Below, piece by piece: positions 60,001 to 64,000 of a stretch of DNA of 64,000 nt. The notes under the pieces were generated by a model that did not search any database, had not been told where the DNA came from, and saw nothing but the letters and a program-made list of their open reading frames with translations. Position numbers and translations under genes: made by a program. How positions within the stretch are numbered: position 1 is the stretch's first letter; each line of letters starts with the position of its first letter. The DNA is from Chiridota heheva (Eukaryota > Echinodermata > Holothuroidea > Apodida > Chiridotidae): assembly GCA_020152595.1 (NCBI GenBank), contig JAIGNY010000745.1, positions 617,501-681,500 of the forward strand. Direction: 5' to 3'.

Positions 60001-60513
60001 AAACAATAAGTTAACATTAGGAATTTCAAAGGTGTTCTCTTTGTGATGTCACAAATTTACATGAAAAGATGGCCTTAAAATTAGAATTCTCTGAAATGTT
60101 TATTTTAAACTGATTTTGATAAAATTCTTTCGATTTTCATGGTTGATAGCCTATCTTCATGGTTGATAACCTATTTTCATGGTTGATAGCCTATTTTCTT
60201 CCAATTAAGCTTAAGTTATTACTACCTGTCCATAGATTTTTAGCTAAGCAGAAATGCAATTTGTACCAGTTTTGTAGAAGAAATTAGAATGTGTCACATG
60301 TCATCTGCATATTCATATGTATTTTTAATTGGTTTGCTTTCATGTACCCAAACACATCCAGTATCTACATTCAGTGAGTCCTCACTGAAACATGTGACAC
60401 TTACACATGCTTACTCTTTGCATCTTTTTCTTGCAGGATATTCTCAAGGAGATGGTTATCGTGTTGGTTTTGGAAAATGTACTGGAAAAGTCCTCCCTGC
60501 GCATCCACTTTAA
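11979..60513 (+). CDS. FAH: Fumarylacetoacetase, 13 coding exons (complete gene)
   Basis: The enzyme hydrolyses fumarylacetoacetate to fumarate and acetoacetate, the last step of tyrosine catabolism, as a cytosolic homodimer. Joined exons 11979-12059, 29525-29635, 30790-30911, 34635-34775, 35771-35865, 36883-36935, 44886-44985, 46103-46233, 54432-54507, 56174-56220, 56853-56954, 57517-57633 and 60437-60513 give 417 residues once one missing base in exon 12 is allowed for (mammalian FAH is 419). All borders are GT/AG with matching phases. Known active-site residues are present: metal ligands Asp126, Glu198, Glu200 and Asp232; catalytic His133 and Glu363; substrate contacts Arg142, Tyr159, Arg236, Gln239, Lys252, Gly255, Thr256 and Thr349. 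After residue 183 the numbering is one less than in mouse. The introns total about 47 kb and are full of transposons and minisatellites. As read, exon 12 frameshifts, so either the assembly lacks a base or this allele is null. Confidence 0.95.
12060..17264 (+). other. FAH intron 1, left part
   Basis: AT-rich DNA without supported genes. It includes the right copy of the dispersed repeat at 16622. The small ORFs show no domains. Confidence 0.6.
16622..16805 (+). repeat. Dispersed repeat, right copy
   Basis: This is the partner of the segment at 3222-3405, in the same orientation. No terminal repeats or target duplications were found, so the element class is unknown. Confidence 0.6.
17275..17360 (+). 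repeat. tRNA-derived SINE head
   Basis: A-box-like GTGGCAGAGTGG (17287-17298) and B-box-like GATTCGATATCC (about 17335) sit some 45 nt apart on the + strand, as in tRNA-derived SINEs. The region does not fold into a full tRNA. The element's 3' end was not resolved. Confidence 0.5.
18535..18625 (+). repeat. Short tandem duplication
   Basis: CAATGTGTCTTTTAAATT followed by an A-rich run and ACAAATTATCTGT occurs twice (from 18538 and 18589), a recent duplication of about 50 bp. Confidence 0.75.
19314..19812. mobile_element. Foldback / long-TIR element, about 500 bp
   Basis: The arm at 19314-19431 is the inverse of 19693-19812, with roughly 85-90% identity over about 115 bp. Shared words include GGGAGAATCCTGGAC, TTTTGGTGTA, ATTCATTAAGATCCATGGAG and TAACTTGTGATAACGTTA-like text. 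The loop is about 260 bp. The + strand ORF 19486-19854 and minus-strand ORF 19534-19295 are products of this symmetry. No target duplication was found. Confidence 0.75.
19894..20109 (+). CDS. Acidic orphan ORF, possible terminal exon
   Basis: I do not recognise it. After a good acceptor-like tract (CTTTTACTCTCAG, ending 19909), the + strand is open to TAG at 20107-20109. It encodes a Ser/Asp/Glu-rich peptide (Asp-Asp-Ser-Lys, Ser-Asp-Glu-Ser-Tyr, Asp-Asn-Asp-Asp-Cys-Glu-Glu) ending Ile-Ile-Gln-Glu-Phe-Pro-Met-Ser. There is no in-frame ATG upstream, so it would need a 5' exon. AATAAA lies at 20729. It sits inside FAH intron 1 just right of the foldback element and could be a transposon gene tail. 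Confidence 0.3.
   Translation, partial: KLLLSDDSKLTSDESYFSSNESDYGPNVLGDISMADNDDCEEQNDFGEGVGVEMVIDSGDLYSIIQEFPMS
20729..20734 (+). promoter_or_regulatory. Poly(A)-signal-like AATAAA
   Basis: It lies 620 nt after the acidic ORF's stop. It could end that ORF's transcript or be chance in AT-rich DNA. Confidence 0.25.
20735..22100. other. FAH intron 1, unremarkable stretch
   Basis: AT-rich DNA, no gene or repeat recognised. Confidence 0.5.
22105..22315 (+). repeat. Degenerate ATTAAAGACTGTCTG minisatellite, copy 1
   Basis: Several imperfect units combine ATTAAAGACTGTCTG, GGTGACATA and TGTATATATCTAAG. It directly precedes modular element copy 1. A shorter version precedes copy 2 (24611-24725), so it belongs to the duplicated unit. 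Confidence 0.75.
23094..23270 (+). repeat. Minisatellite array (copy 1, first array)
   Basis: Degenerate units of about 24 bp built on GATGCCATGTGGGACAT plus a GGGTGG tail. Confidence 0.85.
23393..24525 (+). repeat. Minisatellite array (copy 1, main array)
   Basis: About 50 degenerate units of mostly 24 bp (GATGCCATGTGGGACAT plus GGGGTGG). The best-ordered part is 24000-24500. Because 24 is a multiple of 3 and the unit lacks stops, long ORFs appear on both strands; they are not genes. Confidence 0.92.
24611..24725 (+). repeat. Degenerate ATTAAAGACTGTCTG minisatellite, copy 2
   Basis: Same words as at 22105-22315, between the right end of modular element copy 1 and the left hairpin of copy 2. 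Confidence 0.75.
25500..25740 (+). repeat. Minisatellite array (copy 2, first array)
   Basis: Units of the same GATGCCATGTGGGACAT family, in the position equivalent to 23094-23270. Confidence 0.85.
25862..26735 (+). repeat. Minisatellite array (copy 2, main array)
   Basis: The positional equivalent of 23393-24525, about 260 bp shorter. The same variant units (for example with CACGAGTAACACAGAGT) occur in both, showing that the array was duplicated as a block. Confidence 0.9.
26824..28050. other. FAH intron 1, unremarkable stretch
   Basis: AT-rich sequence, then a pyrimidine-rich patch near 27700-27770. Overlapping ORFs at 27385-27720 have no recognisable motif. Confidence 0.5.
28059..28335. 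mobile_element. hAT-like MITE, 277 bp, with 8-bp target-site duplication
   Basis: It is flanked by perfect direct repeats GTCGAATC (28051-28058 and 28336-28343). The ends are CAGGCGCGGACTA and, inverted, CAGGGGCAGATTGG. Duplication length and CAGG-type ends fit hAT. A second inner symmetry (GGTCCAGG...GGTCAGTGGACC) lies near both ends. Non-coding. Confidence 0.85.
29525..29635 (+). CDS. FAH: FAH exon 2 (residues 28-64)
   Basis: Acceptor CACAG, 37 codons, phase 0 in and out. It contains the conserved [14 protein letters not shown] block of the N-terminal SH3-like domain. Donor GTAGGT at 29636. Confidence 0.95.
29636..30789 (+). other. FAH intron 2
   Basis: AT-rich. At 29829-29885 a CTGTGGACAAAATTAAATTT-TATCTTATCTTATT string resembles a LINE/SINE 3' tail and is similar to 50865-50925. 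Nothing else recognised. Confidence 0.5.
30790..30911 (+). CDS. FAH: FAH exon 3 (residues 65-105)
   Basis: Acceptor TCCAG. It encodes [14 protein letters not shown] and the following helix (Leu-Gln-Lys-Leu-Leu-Ser), ending two bases into Lys105. Donor GTTAGT is weaker than the others. Confidence 0.95.
31330..32560 (-). pseudogene. RTE-like LINE reverse-transcriptase remnant, C-terminal part
   Basis: The minus strand from 32560 down reads [64 protein letters not shown] (about 32085; catalytic Asp-Asp kept), and ends with Leu-Arg-Leu-Pro-Ala-Glu then GKRRPGHPR (about 31460). These are in order but spread over several frames. The upstream part of the same protein type is at 34040-34490 on the same strand. 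Confidence 0.82.
32571..33052 (+). repeat. Dispersed repeat with copy at 43448-43988
   Basis: It shares GTATATTA.GCCATGGCTGAAATTTCTTAC, AGATTTAGATATAGC.TGTGAAATTTTACG, CTACTTTCCTCCTGTAT and TATTATCGTTGACAAT with the second copy over its full length, at about 85-90% identity. Both copies are + and within FAH introns. No coding potential or terminal repeats; class unknown. Confidence 0.85.
33296..34014 (+). repeat. 19-bp minisatellite A, about 38 units
   Basis: The unit is GCATTACGCAGTGCCCTGT. Variants are ordered in space: GCAG units (33300-33450), GCGG units (about 33470-33800), then GCAG with TACATT, then ACACAG units to the end. The unit has no stop in one strand's frames and 3 x 19 = 57, so three long + strand ORFs arise; these are artefacts. 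The array is CpG-rich on its left two thirds. Confidence 0.96.
34040..34490 (-). pseudogene. RTE-like LINE remnant, linker before the reverse transcriptase
   Basis: The minus strand gives a basic helix (Arg-Asp-Lys-Ala-Lys-Arg-Arg-Tyr-Leu), a Lys-Gln-Ala-Asp-Gly block and [20 protein letters not shown] followed by Phe-Asn-Ser-Leu-Leu-Asn. This is the conserved segment just N-terminal to the reverse transcriptase of RTE-like LINEs. It probably belonged to the same insertion as 31330-32560. The two parts are now separated by a dispersed repeat and a minisatellite. Confidence 0.65.
34635..34775 (+). CDS. FAH: FAH exon 4 (residues 105-152; catalytic His133)
   Basis: Acceptor TTTAG. It carries [18 protein letters not shown] with metal ligand Asp126, then His-Ala-Thr-Asn-Val-Gly with catalytic His133 and substrate-binding Arg142. 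Donor GTAAGT splits Trp152. Confidence 0.96.
34776..36882 (+). other. FAH introns 4 and 5 (around exon 5)
   Basis: AT-rich DNA without recognised elements. The ORF 34923-35351 and neighbours show no motif. Confidence 0.5.
35771..35865 (+). CDS. FAH: FAH exon 5 (residues 152-184; Tyr159)
   Basis: Acceptor GTCAG. It encodes [18 protein letters not shown], including Tyr159, and Gly-Gln-Met-Lys-Pro. The loop after this is one residue shorter than in mammals. Donor GTAAGA. Confidence 0.95.
36883..36935 (+). CDS. FAH: FAH exon 6 (residues 184-201; Glu198, Glu200)
   Basis: A 53-nt exon between ACAG and GTGAGT. It encodes [12 protein letters not shown], which supplies the metal-ligand pair Glu198 and Glu200. 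Ends in phase 0. Confidence 0.93.
37391..37435. repeat. AAT microsatellite
   Basis: TAATAATAATAATGATAATA-type run of about 45 bp. Confidence 0.85.
37560..37699 (-). pseudogene. L2-type LINE, ORF2 C-terminus (left half of a split element)
   Basis: The minus strand reads Gly-Asp-Arg-Ala-Phe-Ser, then Ala-Pro-Lys-Leu-Trp-Asn-Ser-Leu-Pro and Phe-Lys-Asn-Asn-Leu-Lys-Thr, the standard ending of L2/Rex-type ORF2. The sequence is cut at 37699 by the hAT insertion. The preceding part resumes at 42806. Confidence 0.75.
38280..38670 (+). mobile_element. LINE 3' end inserted in the hAT element
   Basis: The + strand encodes a zinc-type C-terminus ([20 protein letters not shown], then Phe-Leu-Gln-His-Ala). 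It is followed by a pyrimidine-rich 3' UTR ending ACCTCATC and a CAAACAAACAAACAAACC tail at 38655-38673. It is a short 5'-truncated copy, oriented opposite to the hAT transposase. The 38170-38421 ORF is a chance fusion across the left junction. Confidence 0.72.
38890..39170 (-). repeat. hAT transposase segment, duplicated at 41040-41225
   Basis: The 200-bp stretch (CTACATGTGAACCTGC, TTTCAGTT.CAC, GGTCACATATTGTAT, GTCCCTGAAGTCT) occurs on both sides of the LINE insertion in the same orientation, at about 85% identity. This left copy is interrupted by a small MITE at 38965-39049. Confidence 0.8.
38965..39049. mobile_element. Small TTAA-type MITE, copy 1
   Basis: The ends are inverted: ACCCTTAATCTACCA and, on the other strand, ACCCTTACTCTACCA (14 of 15). 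It is about 85 bp with internal GGCGATATTATCGCC palindrome. The homologous sequence at 41103 lacks it and reads CTTAATAAG, so an empty site exists in the same window. Confidence 0.75.
39405..40396 (+). pseudogene. LINE ORF1, gag-like zinc-knuckle protein (frameshifted)
   Basis: The frame 39719-40396 encodes [14 protein letters not shown], then [14 protein letters not shown] and a third degenerate Cys/His knuckle, as in Jockey-clade ORF1 nucleic-acid-binding proteins. The N-terminal half ([14 protein letters not shown]) lies in other frames from 39453. Shifts occur near 39587 and at a C-run near 39728-39739. Ends TAA at 40394-40396. Confidence 0.8.
40773..41036 (+). pseudogene. LINE ORF2 start, endonuclease domain fragment
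   Basis: It encodes [19 protein letters not shown] and [13 protein letters not shown], the first two motifs of the apurinic-type endonuclease of Jockey-like LINEs (catalytic Glu in Leu-Gln-Glu-Thr present). It is cut off after about 80 codons. Confidence 0.78.
42806..43400 (-). pseudogene. L2-type LINE, ORF2 C-terminal domain (right half of the split element)
   Basis: The minus strand gives [11 protein letters not shown] (about 43250), [20 protein letters not shown] (about 43080), [20 protein letters not shown] (about 43000) and [18 protein letters not shown] (about 42900). This is the canonical L2-type order leading into the piece at 37699. It is full of stops and frameshifts and is older than the hAT insertion it hosts. 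Confidence 0.82.
43448..43988 (+). repeat. Dispersed repeat with copy at 32571-33052
   Basis: The longer copy; it has an extra segment around 43785-43810 (TTTGATGTTGTTTTGAATGC) absent from the other. Ends coincide at CG.GTTAA.GACAAAT and TTTACTAAAACC-like text. Confidence 0.85.
44163..44545 (+). repeat. Degenerate GGATGGCATGTGGGACA minisatellite
   Basis: About 18 imperfect units of 18-25 bp combine GGATGGCATGTGGGACA and AGG. It is related in sequence to the arrays at 23-26 kb and 46-49 kb but has none of their spacers. It lies 340 bp before FAH exon 7. The ORFs over it are artefacts. Confidence 0.85.
44886..44985 (+). CDS. FAH: FAH exon 7 (residues 202-235; Asp232)
   Basis: Acceptor TGCAG. 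It encodes [19 protein letters not shown] and Leu-Met-Asn-Asp-Trp-Ser, with metal ligand Asp232. Donor GTAAGA splits Ala235. Confidence 0.96.
44986..46102 (+). other. FAH intron 7
   Basis: AT-rich, nothing recognised. Confidence 0.5.
46103..46233 (+). CDS. FAH: FAH exon 8 (residues 235-278; Arg236, Gln239, Lys252)
   Basis: Acceptor TACAG. It carries the family signature [20 protein letters not shown] and Gly-Thr-Thr-Ile-Ser-Pro-Trp, with substrate-contact residues Arg236, Gln239, Lys252, Gly255 and Thr256. Donor GTGAGT. Confidence 0.97.
46623..48052 (+). repeat. 18-bp to 22-bp minisatellite array, about 75 units
   Basis: The unit GATGCCATGCGGGACATG (18 bp) falls into ordered blocks: GGATGCCATG units (46623-46945), GCATGCCATG units (46945-47213), CpG-rich GATGCCACGCGGGACATG units with CTGG/TCGC variants (47214-47756), and 22-bp units with GGGGGCC (47757-48030). 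Because 18 is a multiple of 3 with no stops, all frames on both strands stay open for 300-500 codons; none is a gene. Positions 22870-22910 and 25270-25320 hold only one or two units of the same array. Confidence 0.96.
48241..49020 (+). repeat. 19-bp minisatellite array, about 38 units
   Basis: The unit is GGGATGTCATGTGGGACAT, with a block of TCACGT variants at 48445-48610. It starts with 24-bp-type units near 48290. It is the positional equivalent of the main arrays of copies 1 and 2. The three overlapping ORFs of about 220 codons come from 3 x 19 = 57. Confidence 0.95.
49083..49245. repeat. ATT run, G-run and CCCCA-rich low-complexity patch
   Basis: ATTATTATTATTAATT is followed by a G-run near 49117-49130 and a CCCCAC-rich stretch at 49194-49235. 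Confidence 0.8.
49565..49865 (+). repeat. Three degenerate copies of an AGCCAAATGA..CTTAGATTCGG motif
   Basis: GAGCCAAATGAGAGCTTAGA (49571), GAGCCAAATAAAATCTTAGA (49737) and GGCCAAATGAAAGCTTGGAT (49828) are each followed by TTCGG. The spacing is irregular (166 and 91 bp). Class unknown. Confidence 0.6.
50149..50645 (+). repeat. 19-bp minisatellite B, about 26 units
   Basis: The unit is GCATTACGCAGACGGGCCT, later GCTCTACGCAGACGGGCCT. It shares the 11-bp half GCATTACGCAG and the 19-bp length with minisatellite A at 33.3 kb, while the other 8 bp differ. Variants are ordered: GCATTACGCAG, GCATTACGCAGG, GCAGTACG, then GCTCTACG and GCTCACG. CpG-rich. Confidence 0.95.
50646..52614. other. FAH intron 8, middle
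   Basis: AT-rich. It contains a LINE/SINE-like tail at 50865-50925 (TTGTTGTGGACGAAATAGATTT, similar to 29829-29885) and a tRNA-like element at 51345-51415. No gene recognised. Confidence 0.5.
51345..51415 (+). repeat. tRNA-like sequence (SINE head or tRNA relic)
   Basis: A-box-like TAGTACAGCGGTTAGTG and B-box GGTTCAAGTATC lie some 40 nt apart. The acceptor stem does not pair well, so a functional tRNA is not claimed. Confidence 0.5.
52615..52696. mobile_element. Small TTAA-type MITE, copy 2
   Basis: TTAACCCATACTTTATC on the left and GGTAGAGTAAGGGTTAA on the right, 82 bp from TTAA to TTAA. It shares TGCCTCCCA.GTGCATTTT and CTGGTAGAGTAAGGGTTA with copy 1. A further left-end half (TTAACACTTACTCCACCACG, then GGCGATATTATC) starts at 52834. 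TTAA borders recall piggyBac-type MITEs, which is inference. Confidence 0.7.
53270..53828 (-). pseudogene. LINE ORF1-like fragment
   Basis: On the minus strand from 53828, a Met-Ala-Thr-Ala-Lys-Pro-Lys-Lys start is followed by a Gln/Ser/Pro-rich segment and then a coiled-coil-like stretch (Asn-Glu-Leu-Lys-Lys-Leu-Glu-Val; continuing after a stop with [11 protein letters not shown]). This fits the N-terminal half of an L1/Tx1-type ORF1. The assignment rests on composition and heptads, not a signature motif. Confidence 0.45.
54432..54507 (+). CDS. FAH: FAH exon 9 (residues 279-304)
   Basis: Acceptor CCCAG. It encodes [18 protein letters not shown], which matches the conserved Pro-x-Pro-Tyr-Leu...Tyr/Phe-Asp-Ile block. 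Donor GTCAGT in phase 1. Confidence 0.94.
54508..55389 (+). other. FAH intron 9, left part
   Basis: Nothing recognised. The ORF 54863-55147 has hydrophobic runs but no family match that I can see. Confidence 0.45.
55390..56070 (+). repeat. 29-bp minisatellite, about 23 units
   Basis: The unit begins GAATGCTTTCTGTACC and ends AATCTGTGTCTCT, with a few 27-bp units lacking TG. Since 3 x 29 = 87, minus-strand ORFs with 29-residue repeats result; these are artefacts. It ends about 100 bp before FAH exon 10. Confidence 0.96.
56174..56220 (+). CDS. FAH: FAH exon 10 (residues 304-319)
   Basis: A 47-nt exon between TGCAG and GTATGT. It encodes Gly-Glu-Gly-Met then a variable segment ending Ser-Thr-Asn-His-Lys. 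The call rests mostly on phase, splice sites and position. Confidence 0.88.
56221..57516 (+). other. FAH introns 10 and 11 (around exon 11)
   Basis: AT-rich, no repeats or genes recognised. Confidence 0.5.
56853..56954 (+). CDS. FAH: FAH exon 11 (residues 320-353; Thr349)
   Basis: Acceptor ATCAG. It encodes [18 protein letters not shown], then Pro-Gly-Asp-Leu and Gly-Ser-Gly-Thr-Ile-Ser-Gly-Pro with substrate-binding Gly348 and Thr349. Donor GTGAGT, phase 0. Confidence 0.96.
57517..57633 (+). CDS. FAH: FAH exon 12 (residues 354-393; Glu363), with a 1-base deletion
   Basis: Acceptor TATAG. The first 30 codons match FAH ([10 protein letters not shown], with Glu363 of the His-Glu dyad). After the Phe codon at 57601-57603 the homologous frame is one base off: the Gln-Asp-Gly-Asp-Glu-Val-Ile-Ile-Thr block continues in the neighbouring frame to the donor at 57634. 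The exon is 117 nt, while phase-1 exon 13 requires 118. Read literally, the last 34 residues are replaced by an unrelated tail. Confidence 0.92.
58254..59800 (-). pseudogene. L1-like LINE, internally deleted
   Basis: The minus strand, from 59800 down, holds an ORF1 coiled-coil region, then the conserved ORF1 C-terminal domain ([20 protein letters not shown], then Ile-Leu-Lys-Asn-Ala-Arg; 59444-59175). It passes quickly to the ORF2 zinc tail ([16 protein letters not shown] at about 58690) and ends in a 19-base poly(A) (T-run 58254-58272). Nearly all of ORF2 (endonuclease and reverse transcriptase) is missing. It is inside FAH intron 12. Confidence 0.75.
60437..60513 (+). CDS. FAH: FAH exon 13 (residues 393-417) and stop
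   Basis: Acceptor TTGCAG. It encodes [20 protein letters not shown] and five more residues, ending at TAA (60511-60513). It matches the conserved C-terminal strand of FAH. It needs one base from exon 12, which the present exon 12 cannot supply in frame. Confidence 0.95.
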
Positions 60514-61810
60514 GAAAGAAGTGATGGTATCATTTCTCCCGCCTCTTATGCAGCTTTTATGAGGAGTTTTATTTCCATTCATATTATTGTCTTGGGCATA
60601 TCTTTTTTTCTTATTCTTGGTTTGTGCAATTCATTCATCCTGAACATAGAATAAGTTATTTTTGCCAATGTATTCTGCTGAAAATGAGTTTGTCAATTAT
60701 TAAACATTTTTCTTTCACTGGTGTTTTAAGCACTTTACAGGTTTTTTTTAATCTTTTTTATTTAGAGGATGATAGCCTACATAGTGTATGCAGAAGACTC
60801 AAAGTTTCTGTAGATTTCCGCCTTTGAGATTCGACCAGCTCTGTTAGGGATCATGTTCCGGTGTTTTTAAGTCGTCTGTCACAAGAATTCCTACTACTGA
60901 TACTATTGATATTTATTTCCTAACTTTGAAGTTTGTAATACCAATTGATCTTGAAGAATTTGTAAAACAAATGTTTTTAAATTGCAATTGTATTAATTTC
61001 ATGGGGTTTATTGTCAGAGAAGTGACAAAAAAAATTCTTTATTTTCATCACTTTTATTAAAAGGTAATTATGAAAGTCATAATTATGCATAATAAGATAT
61101 ATAAAATGCAGGTACTTTTAGATAAGTTGAGTATCATAATGTTAACATGTTAATTTTGTAAGAAAAGTTGAATAATGATATGCATCTATTTAACAAACTG
61201 TTAACATTTTGATATAAAAATGGTCTTGTGAAACCTTGCATCACGTCTTATCCAGGATTGGCATGTACATTTGTTTCTGATGGCTTGCAAGTTAATTGGA
61301 CAGTGCCATCACTGAAATAACAAAGTGTCTTGAATTATCCCATAGAGTTTAAAGTATATCACATTTCTATTACAGAATCAAGCTGTGTAATGTACAATGA
61401 TCTTTAACAACCTGAGTTTATATTGAGCAAGCATATTGCTCCTTAGGAACTTCAGCAATGTTTTACCAAAACATGCAGAATTATGATCTCCACTTATGAT
61501 GTTTCATTAGAGACTTCAAAAAATATGAAATCTATTTTGAATCTTTATGATCACAATTTCAGGGCCATTTGTGGCAACCTATATTTCACAAGTGGTATTG
61601 TCAGGAGATAATATGTTGCCTATTTGGAAGTTGAAATGGCATCTCCCAAATATCAAATAACTTTCAGGACCAAATTGATTCTTGTCTGTAAGTGACAGTT
61701 TGCTTTGACTTTGAAAAATGAAAGCATTACCTGAAGCTTTATGTTTACTGTGGATTAATATTGTGATGTGTCATGTTTATAAGTTAATAAAGACTTGTAA
61801 AAAAAACAAT
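60514..61810 (+). other. FAH: FAH 3' UTR
   Basis: AT-rich sequence without coding signal runs from the stop to a poly(A) signal. The 3' end is inferred from that signal; no acceptor or further exon is apparent. Confidence 0.6.
61786..61791 (+). promoter_or_regulatory. FAH: Candidate FAH poly(A) signal
   Basis: AATAAA sits in GTTAATAAAGACTTGT and is followed within 15 nt by an A-rich run and a second AATAAAA. It is the best-placed signal after the FAH stop. Confidence 0.5.
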
Positions 61811-63555
61811 AAAATAGAAGATAGTTCAAGATCAGGATTGAACTTTTCGCCTGGCAGTTTGGATGTGTAAAGTGTGAGGCTGTTTTAAGATTTTTCTATT
61901 GTTCCTACTGAAGCCTTCAATTTCCCATTTCTTCATTTGAAATTTTACTTATGAAATAATGTGAAAAAGTGAGAACCTAAGAATAAAGATAGGCAATATA
62001 AGTTTAAATATGTAGTTGTTTCTCAGTTTGCTTTTTAGACCCATGGCTATCTTTTTACCCCTCAGCCAATTTGTCTTCGTTATTATATCCATCTGTCTTG
62101 CTGTCCGTCTGCACACATTACAGGCTTAGCGTAATCACTCATGAAACATTGATTCTGCATCCATGAAATTTGCATGGTAGGTTCACCTCATGTAGGCCTT
62201 GTGTGAGTTTGAAAATGAATGACCTTAATCCAAGGTCATGGGTCAAACTTTGGATGAAGTTTGAGCTTAATTACTCATGAACAATGTGATGTTACATGGA
62301 TGAAATAAACACAGGCGGTTCAACTTGTAAAGACCTTAGACAAATTTTCCTATACCCCCAACAGCCCTACATCAGACTTTTTTCCTATACCTGCCTACTG
62401 AAAGAGCCTTCACAGAACTGAATACCTTTGTTTTCCCCACATTTGATTTGTAAAAACTCTTTAAAATACGTCCTTGGTAGACTATAGAAGCGTAGGAAGT
62501 GAAGGGGCACGCTGAGAGGATTTCACCTTCCCGGGTCCGTCCTTCCTGCCAGTTGGGAGATAAAATTGGGAAATTATTCAAACCATTTTGGTAATTTTGG
62601 CAACATTTCCAAAAAAGTTTCCAAAGAAAATTTGGCGAAAATGGGCCAAATTTGGCATGAGAAAAACTGCCCGAAAATGAAGGAAATGTCAAGAAAATCA
62701 AAGAAATTTGCCTGCAAATGAGGGAATTTTCTGGGCCAAAAAAGTGCCCATTTAAAGATATGAAGTTCTTTCACTTTACAGACAAGTCTCCTTATTATGA
62801 TTTAATTATTGACAGATTTAACAATTATCATTTCCTTTGTGCAAGTTACCCTATTTTCACTGTGGGGCACCTTTGATTTGGAGTCCTGTGAAAAACTTAC
62901 TATTAGGAGCATTGCCACTGACCAGCTGATGACTTGAATGTGACTTTTACAATATATCGAGCTTCAAGGAGCACTAAACGAGGGCGTATTTTTAGGGATC
63001 CCCAAAAATTGAATGCTTATCTAGCACGCAACAATACAGTATTTTCATAGTTATATGAGTATTCAAATAACCTTTGCCCTCTCGTCATTTGTGGACTGAG
63101 GACAGGAAGTTTCTCGATGTGGAATAATATATCTGTGAAATTTGCAAAAACGAGCACTCACTTTTAGTCTAGTGCTCCTTTAATGTATTTCGGCAAGAAA
63201 ATGGTCAAATCCCCTGAACCATTATAATTTCTTATTATTTTCTTGTCACATTATTTGGGACATTATTCCGATTCATGAACAATGCAATTAACTTATCATG
63301 ATCTATAAATTTCTCTATTTTTGTACATCTTGGTATAAATTTGTCAAATTTTGGACTTGCATATCTTGATCTCAAATTTTTACTGCAAAATTAAAATGTC
63401 ACCAGTAATTTTCAGACTGAGAGCTTATAAATATTTCGAGGGTGGTTCAAGTGCCCAAGTATGATGTTGTCAGTATGCAGAGTCAGGAGGACATGATTCT
63501 GATATAACGATTCGGGTATGATTGAGATGTATCTCCGATTTAAAGAGTACATCTG
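61811..63555. other. Downstream of FAH, nothing firm
   Basis: AT-rich sequence. ORFs at 62372-62774 on the minus strand contain Phe/Trp-rich repeats of a GGCCAAATTTGGC-like text, but no family is recognised. Confidence 0.45.
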
Positions 63556-63559
63556 ACAT

Positions 63560-63840
63560 TTTAAATCTCTACCTGACTCAGTGCCCAAGTATGTCGTCAA
63601 CATCGTGTGCCAATTGGCTTAACATTGACCTAACATATAAATACATTGGTCGAACGTTATTCAATCATTATATCAATACATTGGTAAGACATTGGTATAT
63701 AACGTTAGCCCAGCATATCAATATGTTTGTTATAAGTTGGCTCAACGTTAAAACAACGTGTTGGCCCAACCACCAAACAACAAGCAGCCAACGTTGGTCC
63801 AACTAATTTGCCAACCTTCAGCCACCCAACCAATTTGTGT
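63560..63840 (+). repeat. Degenerate CCAACGTTGG-type repeat cluster
   Basis: Many words of the form TTGGCCCAACC, CCAACGTTGGTCCAAC, GTTGGCTCAACGTT and ACATTGGT recur every 15-35 bp. They are palindromic around AACGTT. It is not a regular tandem array. Confidence 0.6.
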
Positions 63841-64000
63841 CATCTGGGGTATACATTTTGGGGCGGCAAGGTCCATGAGCTCAGGCCCAGGCCAACTTTC
63901 CCCTCCCATTTTTGGCTGCTCATACCGCAAAGCTAAGTTAAAATATCCTTTATCTGATGTTTATTATCCTTGTTGTTTTACCACACTGCAAATTCAAGTG

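Overview
The window is animal nuclear DNA. It is intron-rich, about 60% AT, and full of decayed retrotransposons, DNA transposons and minisatellites. It has no bacterial operon structure. The frequent short taggcctac-like words and the transposon mix suggest a marine non-chordate deuterostome, most likely an echinoderm. That is an inference; no species marker is visible.

Two host genes can be supported, both on the + strand. (1) Positions 193-5868 hold the 3' end of a gene for a single-pass membrane protein. It has a transmembrane exon followed by a basic stop-transfer run, a tiny linker exon, and a long exon coding for a cytoplasmic tail rich in tyrosine motifs. The tail runs into about ten 171-bp (57-residue) tandem repeats, each carrying one Tyr-Glu-Asp-Pro motif. 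The start and ectodomain lie left of the window. (2) Positions 11979-60513 hold a complete fumarylacetoacetase gene (FAH, last step of tyrosine breakdown) in 13 coding exons over 48.5 kb. Exon phases agree throughout except for one missing base in exon 12. With that base allowed for, the product is 417 residues, and every catalytic and metal-binding residue known from mammalian FAH is in place. A poly(A) signal lies about 1.27 kb after the stop.

Nearly everything else is repeats. Between the two genes lie hAT-like MITEs and three LINE fragments (L1/Tx1-like, RTE-like, CR1-like). FAH intron 1 (17.5 kb) holds a tRNA-derived SINE, a foldback element, an acidic orphan ORF and two tandem copies of a roughly 2-kb modular element with hairpin ends and internal GGGACATGG-type minisatellites. 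Intron 3 holds a LINE reverse-transcriptase remnant split by a dispersed repeat and a 19-bp minisatellite. Intron 6 holds a nested stack: an L2-type LINE split by a hAT transposon (8-bp target duplication CCCTAGGA), which itself carries two LINE insertions and a small TTAA-type MITE. Intron 8 holds a third, strongly expanded copy of the modular element, a second 19-bp minisatellite sharing 11 bp with the one in intron 3, and more MITE and LINE pieces. Intron 9 holds a 29-bp minisatellite, and intron 12 an internally deleted L1-like LINE.

The long ORFs inside the minisatellites (up to about 500 codons) are artefacts of the repeat periods, not genes. Host exon borders were fixed by reading frame and GT/AG sites. 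Transposon borders are approximate unless a target-site duplication is given. Two of the host splice/coding anomalies are single missing bases, so assembly indels should be suspected before biology.
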